Numbered from the stretch's first letter, positions 40,560 to 50,573 are shown. The stretch: 64,000 nucleotides of DNA from Parafannyhessea umbonata (GCF_900111255.1 NZ_FOGP01000004.1:62001-126000), one strand, 5' to 3'. The notes: generated from the letters alone by a model not told the origin. Translations and numbers: made by a program.

Positions 40560-42506
40560 GTGGCAAACCAAGAAAACAACTATGGCGGAAGCGAGATCAA
40601 GGTCCTCAAGGGTCTCGAGGCCGTTCGCATGCGTCCTGGCATGTATATCGGCACGACCAGCTCCGCAGGTCTTCACCATCTCGTTTGGGAGATCGTCGAC
40701 AACTCGGTTGATGAGGCAATGGCTGGCTACTGCCACAACATCGCCGTCACGGTGCACCCCGACAACTCCATTACGGTCGTCGACGATGGCCGCGGCATCC
40801 CCGTCGACCTTCACCCGACCGAGAAAAAGCCGACCCTCGAGGTCGTTCTGACGATTCTCCATGCGGGAGGCAAGTTCGACAACAACGCGTACAAGGTGTC
40901 CGGCGGCCTTCACGGAGTGGGCATCTCCGTCGTCAATGCGCTCTCCAAGAAGCTCGTCGCGCAGGTAAAACGCGACGGAAAGATCTTCGAGATGGAGTTT
41001 GCTCGCGGCAACACCACCCAGAAGATGAAGGAGATTGGCACTTCGGAGGAGACCGGCACCACTGTCACCTTCTGGCCTGACGAGACCATCTTCGAGACGA
41101 CGGTCTACGACTTTGACACCCTCCACGATCACCTGCAGGAGACGGCGTTCCTGAACAGAAACCTCAAGATCACGCTTACCGACGAGCGCGAGATGGAACC
41201 CCGCGTCGTCGAGTTTTGCTATTCCGGCGGTATCAACGACTTCGTCAAGTACCTCAACGAGGGAAAGGCCATCCTCCCGGGCCTCAATCGTCCTATCTAC
41301 ATTGAGGGAAAGACCGACGAAGATACGCCCCTCGAGCGCCGTGGTGAGGTAGAGGTCTCGATCCAGTGGAATGCGGGCTTCTCGGAGCGCGTGATGTCGT
41401 TCGCCAATGACATCTACACCGAGGAAGGCGGCATGCACCTCGAGGGCTTCCGCACTGCTCTGACCAAGGTGGTCAACGAGTATGCGAGGTCTCACAAGCT
41501 GCTGAAGGAGAAGGAGGCCAACCTGACGGGTGACGACATCCGCGAGGGCCTCACGGCGGTCATTTCCGTTAAGCTCCCCGACCCCCAGTTTGAGGGTCAG
41601 ACCAAGGCAAAGCTTGGCAGCTCGTACATGCGCACCCTCACCAACAAGATCGTGACCAAGGGGCTCTCCGAGTATCTTGAGGAGCATCCCAACCAGGCCA
41701 AGGAAATCTTCAAGAAGGGCTCCCAGGCGGCAAAGGGTCGCCTTGCCGCCCAGAAGGCCCGCCAGGCAACTCGTCGCAAGGGACTCCTCGAGAGTGCTTC
41801 TCTTCCCGGCAAGCTTGCGGACTGCTCGGTTAAGGATGCCGAGCTCACCGAGCTCTTCATCGTCGAGGGCGATTCCGCAGGCGGCTCTGCAAAGATGGCG
41901 CGTGACCGCTCCATCCAGGCAGTGCTGCCGCTTCGCGGAAAGATTCTGAACGTCGAGCGCGTCCAAGAGCACCGCGCCCTCTCCTCCGAGACCATCACCT
42001 CTCTCATCACGGCCATTGGCACCGGCGTCGGCCCCGAGTTCAACATCGAAAAGGCCCGCTACCACAAGATCGTCATCATGACCGATGCTGATGTCGACGG
42101 TGCCCACATCCGTATCCTCCTGCTCACGTTCTTCTACCGTTTCATGCGCCCCATGATCGAGGCGGGCTACATCTACGTCGCCCAGCCCCCTCTCTACCAG
42201 CTCAAGCCTAAGGGAAAGAAGCGCGGGAAATACCTCTACACGGACGAGGAGCTCGCGCTCGAGGCGAAGAAGTACGAGGACTCCAGCAAGTACACCGTCC
42301 AGCGCTACAAGGGTTTGGGCGAGATGGACCCCGATCAGCTGCAGACCACAACGATGGACCCCAAGAACCGCATCATGTTGAGGGTCACCATCGACGATGC
42401 GCTGGCTGCGGAGCGCGCGGTTGCCGACCTCATGGGTACGCAGGTGGAGAAGCGCAAGGACTTCATCCAAACGCACGCAAAGGACGTTCGCTTCCTCGAC
42501 ATCTAA
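40560..42506 (+). CDS. gyrB: DNA gyrase subunit B
   Basis: 648 residues from GTG 40560 with GAGAGGA upstream. ATPase domain: GLEAVRMRPGMYIG, WEIVDNSVDEAMAGY, DDGRGIPVD, HAGGKFDNNAYKVSGGLHGV and TFWPDETIF. TOPRIM part: ELFIVEGDSAGGSAKMARDR, PLRGKILNVE and IVIMTDADVDGAHIR, which bind Mg, and the tail RYKGLGEMDPDQL. With GyrA it introduces negative supercoils using ATP. gyrA follows 14 bases after its stop. Confidence 0.97.
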   Translation: MANQENNYGGSEIKVLKGLEAVRMRPGMYIGTTSSAGLHHLVWEIVDNSVDEAMAGYCHNIAVTVHPDNSITVVDDGRGIPVDLHPTEKKPTLEVVLTILHAGGKFDNNAYKVSGGLHGVGISVVNALSKKLVAQVKRDGKIFEMEFARGNTTQKMKEIGTSEETGTTVTFWPDETIFETTVYDFDTLHDHLQETAFLNRNLKITLTDEREMEPRVVEFCYSGGINDFVKYLNEGKAILPGLNRPIYIEGKTDEDTPLERRGEVEVSIQWNAGFSERVMSFANDIYTEEGGMHLEGFRTALTKVVNEYARSHKLLKEKEANLTGDDIREGLTAVISVKLPDPQFEGQTKAKLGSSYMRTLTNKIVTKGLSEYLEEHPNQAKEIFKKGSQAAKGRLAAQKARQATRRKGLLESASLPGKLADCSVKDAELTELFIVEGDSAGGSAKMARDRSIQAVLPLRGKILNVERVQEHRALSSETITSLITAIGTGVGPEFNIEKARYHKIVIMTDADVDGAHIRILLLTFFYRFMRPMIEAGYIYVAQPPLYQLKPKGKKRGKYLYTDEELALEAKKYEDSSKYTVQRYKGLGEMDPDQLQTTTMDPKNRIMLRVTIDDALAAERAVADLMGTQVEKRKDFIQTHAKDVRFLDI

Positions 42507-42520
42507 CGAAAGGCTAGATA

Positions 42521-45364
42521 GTGGCAGACGATAACAACAGAAACGACGACGATCTCGGAAACGAGACCGACGACCTGAACCAGAACGACGATCTGGATCT
42601 CAACGACGCGGACGACGTCGATGAAGAGGACCTCGACGAGTACGAGTCCGACGACGAGGACGATGACTTCGACTCTGATGAAGAGGATGAGGACGAGGAC
42701 TACGGCTTCGAGGCCGACGACAACGCGAAGCTCGCGGGTGCGGGGCTTGATCACACCATCTCCGACGAGGCCGGCACGCGCCTTGACTTGACCGATATCC
42801 ATGGCGGCGCACTCAAGCCCACTGACCTTTCCTCCGAGATGAAGGCCTCCTTCTTGGAATACTCCATGTCGGTCATCGTTGCCCGCGCACTCCCCGACGT
42901 GCGAGACGGCCTCAAGCCTGTCCACAGACGCATCCTGTACGCTATGAACGAGGCCCACATCGTCCCGACCCGCCCGCACAAGAAGAGTGCGTGGACGGTC
43001 GGCGAAGTCATGGGCAAGTATCACCCGCACGGTGATGCGGCCATCTACGACTCTATGGTTCGTATGGCGCAGGATTTCTCCATGCGCCTTCCTCTGGTTG
43101 ACGGTCACGGCAACTTCGGCTCCATCGACGGCGATCCCCCCGCGGCAATGCGTTACACGGAGTCGCGTCTCACACATGCCGCCATGGCGATGCTCCAGGA
43201 CCTCGACAAGGAGACCGTCGACCTTCAGCCCAACTACGATGAGTCTCTTCAGGAGCCTGCGGTGCTGCCGTCTCGCTTCCCGAATCTGCTCGTCAACGGC
43301 TCGGCCGGCATCGCGGTCGGCATGGCGACCAACGTTCCTCCTCACAACCTGAAGGAGGTCACCGACGCCGTTTGCATGATGATCGACAACCCTGACGTCA
43401 CCACCGACGAGCTCATGACTGTGCTTCCCGGTCCCGATTTCCCGACCGGTGGTGTCATCATGGGCACTTCGGGAATTAAGGAGGCCTACGAGACGGGCCG
43501 TGGCACGATCACCATTCGCTCGAAAGTCCATGTCGAGAACATCGGCAAGGGCGGTCGTCAGCGCCTTGTCGTCACCGAGATTCCCTATGCCGTGAACAAG
43601 GGGACCCTGCAGGAGCGTATTGCCCAGCAGGTCAACGAGAAGCATATTGAGGGCATCTCCGACCTTCGTGATGAGTCCAACAGCAAGGGCATGCGAATCG
43701 TCATCGACCTCAAGAGTGGTGCGGTCCCGCAGGTTGTCCTGAACAACCTCTATAAGCGCACGCAGCTGCAGTCGAACTTCGGCGTTATCGACATTGCCCT
43801 TGTTGACGGCGTCCCCCGCACCCTTTCGCTGAGGGAGATGCTGCGCTACTACATCGACCATCAGGTCGACGTGGTTACTCGTCGTACGAAGTTTGACCTC
43901 GACAAGGCTCTCAAGCGTGTTCATATCCTCGAGGGTCTGCTCATCGCTGTCGACAACATCGACGAGATCGTCCACATCATTCGCTCCTCCCGCGATGACG
44001 CCGAGGCCAAGGCGCGCATGAACGACCGTTTTGGCATCGACGACATCCAGGGTGAGGCAATCCTTCAGATGCGCCTTCGTCGTCTCACCGGCCTTGCTCG
44101 CGATGAGCTCGTTGCGCAGATTAAGGACCTTCACGACAGGATTGACTACTACCGCGACCTCCTCGAGCACCCGAACAAGCTCCTTGGCGTCATCAAGGAC
44201 GAGCTGCGCCAGATCTCCGATCGCTTCTCTAACAAGCGCCGTACGAGCATCTCGGAGCACTCGGTCGAGAACCTCGACGTCGAGGACCTCATTGCCGAGG
44301 AAGATATGGTTGTCACCTTTACACACGCCGGCTACGTCAAGCGCGTTCCCTTGGCGACCTATCGTGCGCAGAAGCGCGGTGGCAAGGGCATTCAGGGGCT
44401 CTCACTCAAGGACAACGACTTCGTCGAGGATCTCTTCGTTGCGTCGACGCATGACTATGTCATGTTCTTCACCAACAAGGGCAGGGTCTACCGCGTGAAG
44501 GTGCATGAGCTCCCGCTTGGAAGCCGCCATGCCCGTGGCTCCGCGCTCGTGAACGTCGTTCCCCTTTCCGAGCGCGAGCACCCGACGGCCGTCGTGTTTA
44601 CCCGCGAGTTCCCGGCCGACGAGTACCTGCTCTTTGCAACGAGGAACGGAATGGTGAAGAAGACCGCCATGAGCGACTACGACAAGAGCCGCCGCGATGG
44701 CATCATCGCCATCAACCTCAAGCCGGGAGACGAGCTCGTCAACGTCCACCGCGTTAAGCCGGGCCAGAAGGTCATCATGTGCTCCGACGAAGGGAAGGCC
44801 ATTCTGTTCGACGAGTCTGAGGTCAGGCCGACCGGCCGCGACACCTCCGGAGTCCGTGGCATCACGCTGAAGGATGGCGTGAGAATGCTCGGCATGGAGA
44901 TTACCAACGGTCAGGGCGACCTTCTGGTCATGACCGAGAAGGGCTATGGAAAGCGTACTCCGGTTGCCGAGTATCCCGAGCACAAGCGTGGTGGCATGGG
45001 CGTCGCTACGATTGTCATGACCGAGAAGAAGGGCAACCTCGTGGCCTGCCGCGTCGTCGGGCCCCAGCACGAGCTCATGGTTGTCACCGAGGAGGGCGTC
45101 GTCATTCGCGTCAAGGCGACTGACATCTCGCGCCTCGGGCGCGCCACCCAGGGCGTGAAGATCATGAACATCGCCGACAGCGACAAGGTCGGTGCCGTTG
45201 CTCGCATGGTCGCCCACAAGAAGAAGGCCGCCAAGGCCGATCCCGCACAAGGGTCGCTTGCGATTCCTGTGACCAACAGCAATGACTTCGATGAGGAAGA
45301 CAGCATCGACATTGGTAGTGACGATGACTTCGATGAGTCCGCCCTCGACGAGGACGAAGAGTAG
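42521..45364 (+). CDS. gyrA: DNA gyrase subunit A with acidic N-terminal extension
   Basis: 947 residues from GTG 42521 with GAAAGG 7 bases upstream. Residues 1-~90 are an Asp/Glu/Asn-rich extension absent from standard GyrA. The core then begins [20 protein letters not shown]. The DNA-cleaving Tyr212 lies in AAMRYTES (E. coli Tyr122). The quinolone pocket reads [10 protein letters not shown], with Ala173 where E. coli has Ser83, a natural state shared with some actinobacteria. The GyrA box region shows [15 protein letters not shown], followed by six beta-pinwheel blades and a second acidic tail. Partner of gyrB in a two-gene unit. Confidence 0.96.
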   Translation: MADDNNRNDDDLGNETDDLNQNDDLDLNDADDVDEEDLDEYESDDEDDDFDSDEEDEDEDYGFEADDNAKLAGAGLDHTISDEAGTRLDLTDIHGGALKPTDLSSEMKASFLEYSMSVIVARALPDVRDGLKPVHRRILYAMNEAHIVPTRPHKKSAWTVGEVMGKYHPHGDAAIYDSMVRMAQDFSMRLPLVDGHGNFGSIDGDPPAAMRYTESRLTHAAMAMLQDLDKETVDLQPNYDESLQEPAVLPSRFPNLLVNGSAGIAVGMATNVPPHNLKEVTDAVCMMIDNPDVTTDELMTVLPGPDFPTGGVIMGTSGIKEAYETGRGTITIRSKVHVENIGKGGRQRLVVTEIPYAVNKGTLQERIAQQVNEKHIEGISDLRDESNSKGMRIVIDLKSGAVPQVVLNNLYKRTQLQSNFGVIDIALVDGVPRTLSLREMLRYYIDHQVDVVTRRTKFDLDKALKRVHILEGLLIAVDNIDEIVHIIRSSRDDAEAKARMNDRFGIDDIQGEAILQMRLRRLTGLARDELVAQIKDLHDRIDYYRDLLEHPNKLLGVIKDELRQISDRFSNKRRTSISEHSVENLDVEDLIAEEDMVVTFTHAGYVKRVPLATYRAQKRGGKGIQGLSLKDNDFVEDLFVASTHDYVMFFTNKGRVYRVKVHELPLGSRHARGSALVNVVPLSEREHPTAVVFTREFPADEYLLFATRNGMVKKTAMSDYDKSRRDGIIAINLKPGDELVNVHRVKPGQKVIMCSDEGKAILFDESEVRPTGRDTSGVRGITLKDGVRMLGMEITNGQGDLLVMTEKGYGKRTPVAEYPEHKRGGMGVATIVMTEKKGNLVACRVVGPQHELMVVTEEGVVIRVKATDISRLGRATQGVKIMNIADSDKVGAVARMVAHKKKAAKADPAQGSLAIPVTNSNDFDEEDSIDIGSDDDFDESALDEDEE

Positions 45365-45395
45365 CGAGACCAACGAGGTCACATCGCGAAACGAA

Positions 45396-45430
45396 AAGTC
45401 CGGCCACCTTCGGGTGGCCGGACTTCTTGT
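45396..45430 (+). terminator. Intrinsic terminator after gyrA
   Basis: aagtccggccacc (45396-45408) pairs perfectly with ggtggccggactt (45413-45425) around a TTCG tetraloop, then CTTGT. It ends the dnaN-gyrA transcripts. Confidence 0.85.
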
Positions 45431-45517
45431 GTCGCGTCGGACATTTGGGCATGAATCTGAACAAGAGGGCGCGCCCTCTTTGGCGCGCGTTATGATATGT
45501 CGCTGTGACGGCGCGTG

Positions 45518-46021
45518 TTAAGAGAAGTCCTCGGGGGAGAGGGTCTCTACGAACTCGTGGAACTCGCGCATCTCCTGCTGCTTCTCGGCATCCTCTACCG
45601 CGGCGAAGTCTGGCATGGAGGCCGCATCGATGACCTTTTCCTCTGCAAAGATGGGGACATGTTGACGCACCGCTATGGCTATGGCGTCCGATGGGCGTGC
45701 GTCGACACGGGTAGAGGTTCCGTCCGCGCGTGTCAGGCGCAGCTCTGCGTAGAACGTCGTTCCATGCACGTCAACGATGTCTATGGCTTCGAGAGTGGCC
45801 CCGAGGGAGCGTATCGTCGCCGCAAGGAGGTCGTGTGTGAGAGGTCTCGTGGAAGAAGACCCCTCGGCTCCGAGCGAAATGGCGGTTGCCTCGATACTAC
45901 CGATGCGGATGGGAAGCTGGACCGAAGTGTTTCCCTTGTAAGGCGTGTGGGTGCGGAGAACCACAAGCGACGAGACTGGCCCGCCGCCGACAACGATAGT
46001 CTGAATGTCCATGCGAATCAT
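45518..46021 (-). CDS. Bifunctional nuclease (BFN/DUF151) domain protein
   Basis: 167 residues. The family pattern LPIRIGSIEATAISLGAEG, RPLTHDLLAATIRSLGATLE, TFYAELRL and DARPSDAIAIAVRQHVPIFA is clear. A short acidic helical tail follows. Relatives in plants have RNase and DNase activity and in bacteria are of uncertain role, so no specific function is claimed. ATG 46021 follows GAGGTG by 6 bases; the longer frame 27 codons upstream is not supported. A lone minus-strand gene among plus-strand genes. Confidence 0.9.
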   Translation of the reverse strand: MIRMDIQTIVVGGGPVSSLVVLRTHTPYKGNTSVQLPIRIGSIEATAISLGAEGSSSTRPLTHDLLAATIRSLGATLEAIDIVDVHGTTFYAELRLTRADGTSTRVDARPSDAIAIAVRQHVPIFAEEKVIDAASMPDFAAVEDAEKQQEMREFHEFVETLSPEDFS

Positions 46022-46290
46022 GACGTTCACCTCTTCTCTTTTGTGGTGGTTATGGTACCCGCTTGGGGGAGAACTAGTAGAGAAATTCCTAAATCGGTAC
46101 ATATGTGAATAATTCTTCCATGTAAGTTATCAATGCTTAATTAGTGGTTACAAGCAATTTAACAGTGATATTTTTTGATAGCTATCTGAAGTAAACATTC
46201 ATTATTGATAATTGTACGAAGAAATTTGGAACGAATTTAATATTTCGGTTGACCTAAGAGGGAACCATGCGTAATATTACTTCTCGCGTT
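46022..46290 (+). promoter_or_regulatory. AT-rich intergenic region ending in the tRNA-Ile promoter
   Basis: Between the BFN gene and tRNA-Ile. TTGACC (46249-46254), a 17-base spacer and TAATAT (46272-46277) form a near-consensus promoter 13 bases before the tRNA. The ~130 bases upstream of it are strongly AT-rich with T and A runs, like an UP element for a highly transcribed stable RNA. The minus-strand BFN promoter must also be here. Confidence 0.8.
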
Positions 46291-46367
46291 GGGCCCGTAG
46301 CTCAGTTGGTTAGAGCGTCCGGCTGATAACCGGGAGGTCACAAGTTCGAACCTTGTCGGGCCCACCA
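46291..46367 (+). tRNA. tRNA-Ile (anticodon GAT)
   Basis: 77 bases with encoded CCA, starting GGGCCCGTAGCTCAGTTGG. Loop CTGATAA gives GAT. The T arm is CAAGTTCGAACCTTG and the acceptor GGGCCCG pairs with CGGGCCC, then A and CCA. Confidence 0.97.
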
Positions 46368-46382
46368 TTTATTTGTGAATAG

Positions 46383-46423
46383 TCGCCCCAGCGTGAGCCG
46401 AGTCGCCGCTGGGGCGATTATTA
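46383..46423 (+). terminator. Hairpin between tRNA-Ile and tRNA-Ala
   Basis: tcgccccagcg (46383-46393) pairs with cgctggggcga (46407-46417), followed by TTATTAAT. Probably a terminator of the tRNA-Ile transcript or a processing barrier. Confidence 0.6.
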
Positions 46424-46459
46424 ATCACAAGAGGGCGATTCCCAATCGCGCGCAGAATC

Positions 46460-46535
46460 GGGGACGTAGCTCAGCTGGGAGAGCGCGGGCTTTGCAAGCC
46501 TGAGGTCGTGGGTTCGATCCCCATCGTCTCCACCA
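46460..46535 (+). tRNA. tRNA-Ala (anticodon TGC)
   Basis: 76 bases with encoded CCA, starting GGGGACGTAGCTCAGCTGG. Loop TTTGCAA gives TGC. The T arm is GTGGGTTCGATCCCCAT and the acceptor GGGGACG pairs with CGTCTCC (one G-T), then A and CCA. Confidence 0.96.
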
Positions 46536-46543
46536 AATTATCT

Positions 46544-46575
46544 ATAGGCCGAGGCACTTGCCCCGGCCTATTTTT
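46544..46575 (+). terminator. Intrinsic terminator of tRNA-Ala
   Basis: ataggccg (46544-46551) pairs with cggcctat (46564-46571), with further G-C pairs inside, followed by TTTTG. Confidence 0.85.
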
Positions 46576-46651
46576 GTGCCGACTGGCCGCCGCCAGCACA
46601 AGCATTTCTCTCGCGCTATCATCACAGAAAACGGGTGCGAAGGAGCCATTC

Positions 46652-47107
46652 ATGAAAGAGGAAATCAAGCGCAAGGACGGCGTATCGCCCGAGACCGACG
46701 AGCTGTCGAGCACGCTTATGGGTGACGCCTTCGACCTCCTTGCCGAGGGAACGACTTTCAACGTCCTCCTGGTGATTCAGGATGGCGGTGGTGAGGTCGC
46801 CTCGTATGAGTTCTCGCACGACGGCGTCGAGGCTTGCCTCGAGGGCGCCCGAGAGAAGGTCAGGAAGGTCGCCTCTGCCCACGGCGATCCCGACGCGCAT
46901 CTCGCCGACCCGCTTCGTTATGCGCTTTCGTACCTTGGTGCCGTGGAGGACGAATCCGGGGCTTACAGGGATGCGCTTCTCCTCGAGTTTGGCGAGAAGG
47001 GTTATATCTCATATTCCGCATACTCGTTCGTCGAGGGCATCGGCTCAGGTGACGAATTCGCCTGGAGCGAGCCGGCGCCGGCGGGGGAGACGGAGCCCCT
47101 TCTGTAG
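46652..47107 (+). CDS. Unknown small acidic protein
   Basis: 151 residues, acidic, no signal peptide or membrane helix. It contains NVLLVIQDGGGEVASYEFSH, GDPDAHLADPLRYALSYLGA and a Pro/Glu-rich end. It looks like a cytosolic alpha/beta protein, but no family was recognised. ATG 46652 has AAGGAG 6 bases upstream; the frame remains open back into tRNA-Ala, so the extension is spurious. It stands between the tRNA pair and typA. Confidence 0.7.
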   Translation: MKEEIKRKDGVSPETDELSSTLMGDAFDLLAEGTTFNVLLVIQDGGGEVASYEFSHDGVEACLEGAREKVRKVASAHGDPDAHLADPLRYALSYLGAVEDESGAYRDALLLEFGEKGYISYSAYSFVEGIGSGDEFAWSEPAPAGETEPLL

Positions 47108-47315
47108 CTTCGCGACGTGGCCGCCGACGTCACGTCCATACCACTCGCTGCCCTGTCTTGCAAAGCGGGCATATGGTGGGAAGGTGCCTTCGGCAAGCAA
47201 TTTACATGGAGTAACGCGACGTACGCGTCACATCGCCTTTGGCTGAGATAAAGTTTTTCAGTCTATGTCGATTAATCTGCGCGCCGCGCAGCATCCTGAC
47301 GTCAAAGAGGTACAC

Positions 47316-49154
47316 ATGCTCCAGGAGCACATTCGCAACATCGCAATCATCGCGCACGTTGACCACGGTAAGACCACTCTGGTTGACCAGATGCTCAAGG
47401 CGACTAACGCCTTCCGTGAGAATCAGCAGGTCGAGGACCGTGTTCTTGACTCCAACGATCAGGAGCGCGAGCGCGGCATTACCATTCTGGCCAAGAACAT
47501 CTCCATCGAGTACAACGGTATCAAGATCAACGTCATCGATACGCCTGGCCACGCTGACTTTGGCGGTGAGGTTGAGCGCGTCCTCAAGATGGCTGACGGT
47601 GCCGTTCTGCTGGTTGACGCGGCGGAGGGCCCCATGCCCCAGACGCGTTTCGTCCTGAGTCACGCCATCGCGGCCGGCCTGTCGATCATGATCTGCATCA
47701 ACAAGATCGACCGTGACGGCGCCAACCCCGAGAAGGCCCTCAATGACTGCCTTGACCTCATGATGGACCTCGGTGCCGACGACGAGCAGCTCGAGTTCAC
47801 CATGGAGCACGTTGTCTACGCCTCCGCGGTCAACGGCTTCGCCCGCCTTGACCCCGAGGATGGCAACATGGACATGCTGCCCCTTATGGACATGATCGTC
47901 GACGCGCTGCCCGCGCCCGATGTGGACGTTGAGGGCCCCCTCGCCATGCAGTGCGTTACCATCGACCACTCCGAGTACGTCGGCCGCATCGGCATCGGCC
48001 GCATCTACTCCGGCGTCATCCATGTGAACGACAAGATCCTGGTCGTCAAGAACGACGGCTCTCGTACGATGAGCCAGGTCAAGCAGCTCTTCACCTTCGA
48101 CTACCTTGGCCGCAAGGAGTGCAGCGAGGCGCAGGCCGGCGACATCGCCGCAGTGGTCGGTGTTGACTCCACGGATATTGGTGACGTCTACACCGACCCC
48201 GAGAACCCTGTAGAGCTCGATCCCATTGAGATTGATCCCCCGACCCTGTCGATCATCTTCGAGCCCTCCACCTCGCCGCTCGTCGGCCGCGAGGGCGATA
48301 TCGTTGGCGGCCGCCAGCTTAAGGAGCGTCTCGAGCAGGAGCGCGAGAACAATGTCACCATGCGCATCGAAGAGCTCCCCGACAAGACCGGCACCGAGGT
48401 CTCCGGCCGCGGCATCCTTCACCTTTCCGTCCTGATGGAGCAGATGCGCCGCGAGGGCTTTGAGTTCCAGGTCGGCCGTCCCCGCGTCCTGTTCAAGAAG
48501 GACGAGCATGGCAACACACTTGAGCCAATCGAGCAGGCCGTCGTCGAGTGCCCCAACGAGTACTCCGGCAAGGTCATCGAGGTATTCGGTAACGTCGGTG
48601 GCACCATGACCAACATGATGGCCGGCGTGCAGCAGACGCACCTCGAGTTCAGCATCCCCACCCGCGGCATCATGGGCCTCAAGACGCGCATCCTCAACGT
48701 CACGCACGGTGATGCCGTCTTCTATCACACGTTCCAGGAGTACGGCCCCTATGCGGGCGACATCGCCGGTCGCCAGAACGGTGCCATGATCTCGATGTCG
48801 ACCGAGAAGGCCGTTGCCTACGCGCTCGGCACCCTGCAGGAGCGCGGCCAGCTCTTTGTTGGCCCTGGCGACGAGTGCTACGAGGGCATGCTGGTTGGCG
48901 AGCGTTCCAAGCCTGGTGACATGGTCGTTAACATTGCGCGTACCAAGTCTTTGGGCAACCAGCGTTCCTCGACCGCTGACATTGCGGTGCAGCTGACCCC
49001 GCCCAAGTCCTTCACGCTCGAGGAGGCTCTCGAGTACATCATGGACGACGAGCTTGTTGAGATCACACCGCAGAACATTCGTATGCGCAAGCGCATTCTG
49101 AATGAGACCGACCGTCGCAAGTGGCGCGTCAAGAACGGCATGGTCAACAAGTAG
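47316..49154 (+). CDS. typA: Ribosome-associated GTPase TypA/BipA
   Basis: 612 residues, normal length. G1 [15 protein letters not shown], switch [18 protein letters not shown]3 [16 protein letters not shown] and G4 [15 protein letters not shown] are intact. The later EF-G-like domains and the specific C-terminal domain ([33 protein letters not shown]-like end) are present. It binds ribosomes and supports assembly and stress growth. ATG 47316 follows AGAGG by 5 bases; a start 17 codons upstream is unsupported. Confidence 0.95.
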   Translation: MLQEHIRNIAIIAHVDHGKTTLVDQMLKATNAFRENQQVEDRVLDSNDQERERGITILAKNISIEYNGIKINVIDTPGHADFGGEVERVLKMADGAVLLVDAAEGPMPQTRFVLSHAIAAGLSIMICINKIDRDGANPEKALNDCLDLMMDLGADDEQLEFTMEHVVYASAVNGFARLDPEDGNMDMLPLMDMIVDALPAPDVDVEGPLAMQCVTIDHSEYVGRIGIGRIYSGVIHVNDKILVVKNDGSRTMSQVKQLFTFDYLGRKECSEAQAGDIAAVVGVDSTDIGDVYTDPENPVELDPIEIDPPTLSIIFEPSTSPLVGREGDIVGGRQLKERLEQERENNVTMRIEELPDKTGTEVSGRGILHLSVLMEQMRREGFEFQVGRPRVLFKKDEHGNTLEPIEQAVVECPNEYSGKVIEVFGNVGGTMTNMMAGVQQTHLEFSIPTRGIMGLKTRILNVTHGDAVFYHTFQEYGPYAGDIAGRQNGAMISMSTEKAVAYALGTLQERGQLFVGPGDECYEGMLVGERSKPGDMVVNIARTKSLGNQRSSTADIAVQLTPPKSFTLEEALEYIMDDELVEITPQNIRMRKRILNETDRRKWRVKNGMVNK

Positions 49155-49223
49155 TCTGCCTTGAGTCTGACGTTGGATGGCTAAGGTCGGCGTCCGTGCG
49201 CAAAGACACGTAGTGACGCAAAT

Positions 49224-49266
49224 AGAGCGGCCGAGGAGGAAAGTCCTTCTCGGCCGCTCTCTTCAT
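49224..49266 (+). terminator. Intrinsic terminator after typA
   Basis: agagcggccgag (49224-49235) pairs perfectly with ctcggccgctct (49249-49260), then CTTCATTTG. The loop contains GAGGAAAGTCC by chance. Confidence 0.75.
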
Positions 49267-49312
49267 TTGTCTAGGCACTTGACAGGATGGAATGAGGCTT
49301 TGCTGGGTCCTG

Positions 49313-50134
49313 CTATTTGTTGCTGTCCTTCTTCTCTTCGTGGTCGTGGACCAGAACGAACCTGTGGTCATGGGCCTTTTTGCGCGCGAGCCTTCGGGTG
49401 ATCTTCTTTGAGCGGTGCATGCCCTCGTCGATGGCCTGGCGGTACATTTCCCTTGCGCTCTCTTTGACCTTTGGCACGAGGTCGACGTCGGTGGGGGAGA
49501 GTACGTTGAACCGAAGCGAGTACCTTCTGAGGCCGACCGTTATCGCCACGCATAGAACCACGGCCCAGGTTCGGTTGAAGCAGATGAGAAGCACACCTGC
49601 GTAGTAGGCGACGGCGCCGGCGAGGGCACACACCGCGTAGAAGTTGCTCCGTTGGAAGATGCGGGGCGTGTCTCCCAGACAAATGTCGCGCACCATGCCT
49701 CCTCCGACGCCCGTAATGGTGCCCATCAGCACCGCCGCCCAGGGGGTGAGGCTGTACACGATCGCCTTGTCTGTGCCGGCCGCGACAAAGAGCCCGACGG
49801 AGATGATGTCTACCCATTCGAGTAGGTTGGGGAATTTCTTAAGGATGCTCGGGAACAGGAAGCCGAACAGACCTGCCGTCACCGTAAGGGGAATGGCTGC
49901 GGCTGAGTCGAGCATGTAGACCCCACCACGCTGCATTATCACGTCACGAACCAGGCCGCCGCCCAAACCGCATATGACGGCGAGGGCAACATATCCGACG
50001 GGGTCAAGCTTGCGCTCCTGCGCGACAAGTATGCCCGACACCGAGCCGATGACGACGGCCGATAGGTCGAGCCAGACGGGAATGCTCATCGCGGACATGT
50101 CTGGTCCAGTGGAGGAAATGATCTCGGGTATCAC
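49313..50134 (-). CDS. TRIC/UPF0126 family membrane protein (putative cation channel)
   Basis: 273 residues with seven predicted membrane helices and the two family repeats: GYVALAVICGLGGGLVRDVI and GTITGVGGGMVRDICLGDTP, which carry the GGG..RD motif of bacterial TRIC channels. Relatives form trimeric K+ channels; transport here is inferred from homology. The cytoplasmic tail is very basic then His/Glu/Lys-rich (HDHEEKKD), a possible metal-binding feature. GTG 50134 follows GAGGAG by 6 bases; an upstream GTG at 50152 is less likely. Confidence 0.88.
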   Translation of the reverse strand: MIPEIISSTGPDMSAMSIPVWLDLSAVVIGSVSGILVAQERKLDPVGYVALAVICGLGGGLVRDVIMQRGGVYMLDSAAAIPLTVTAGLFGFLFPSILKKFPNLLEWVDIISVGLFVAAGTDKAIVYSLTPWAAVLMGTITGVGGGMVRDICLGDTPRIFQRSNFYAVCALAGAVAYYAGVLLICFNRTWAVVLCVAITVGLRRYSLRFNVLSPTDVDLVPKVKESAREMYRQAIDEGMHRSKKITRRLARKKAHDHRFVLVHDHEEKKDSNK

Positions 50135-50305
50135 AACGCGCTCCTCGTACACGCATCAAGCTGACAACTATATTTGAGTAAGAATATGATAGTAATACCT
50201 TAGAGTCGCTTCGGTATGCCCTGTCGGCAGATGAATTGGTATTGAAGAAATAATGTGCGTCGCAATGTGACTGGAAGTAATGTATACTACCCCTTGCGGT
50301 TTTAG

Positions 50306-50396
50306 GGAGAGTTGTCCGAGTGGCCGAAGGAGCACGATTGGAAATCGTGTATACGCCTAAAGCGTATCCTGGGTTCAAATCCCAGACTCTCCGCCA
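50306..50396 (+). tRNA. tRNA-Ser (anticodon GGA)
   Basis: 91 bases with encoded CCA and a long variable arm typical of class II tRNA. It starts GGAGAGTTGTCCGAGTGG. Loop TTGGAAA gives GGA. The T arm is GGGTTCAAATCCC and the acceptor GGAGAGT pairs with ACTCTCC. TATACT about 18 bases upstream is a -10 candidate. Confidence 0.96.
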
Positions 50397-50405
50397 GAAT
50401 CTTCC

Positions 50406-50431
50406 AAGTGGCGCCTCAGGGCGCCACTTTT
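50406..50431 (+). terminator. Hairpin between the two tRNA-Ser genes
   Basis: aagtggcgcc (50406-50415) pairs perfectly with ggcgccactt (50420-50429) around TCAG, then TT. Terminator or processing element. Confidence 0.65.
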
Positions 50432-50443
50432 GAATCACCCTTC

Positions 50444-50534
50444 GGAGGGGTGGCAGAGTGGTTGAATGCGGCGGTCTCGAAAACCGTTTACCCGCTTCGC
50501 GGGTACGAGGGTTCGAATCCCTCCTCCTCCGCCA
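50444..50534 (+). tRNA. tRNA-Ser (anticodon CGA)
   Basis: 91 bases with encoded CCA and a long variable arm (TTTACCCGCTTCGCGGGTAC). It starts GGAGGGGTGGCAGAGTGG. Stem GCGGT/ACCGT encloses CTCGAAA, giving anticodon CGA. The acceptor GGAGGGG pairs with CTCCTCC with one G-T. Confidence 0.95.
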
Positions 50535-50545
50535 TTGCAAGAACA

Positions 50546-50573
50546 AGCCAGCCTACGGGCTGGCTTTTTCTTT
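50546..50573 (+). terminator. Intrinsic terminator of the tRNA-Ser genes
   Basis: agccagcc (50546-50553) pairs with ggctggct (50558-50565), followed by TTTTCTTT. Confidence 0.9.

Noticed and set aside
40536-42476. 646-codon open frame antisense to gyrB
   Set aside because: Complementary to a complete, conserved gyrB; long antisense frames are common in GC-rich DNA and it shows no family features.
42503-44326. 607-codon frame antisense to gyrA
   Set aside because: Shadow of gyrA; rich in Val/Asp/Leu repeats typical of antisense GC-rich frames.
49233-49245. GAGGAAAGTCC, a motif of RNase P RNA
   Set aside because: It forms the loop side of the typA terminator hairpin, and none of the other conserved RNase P RNA segments are nearby.
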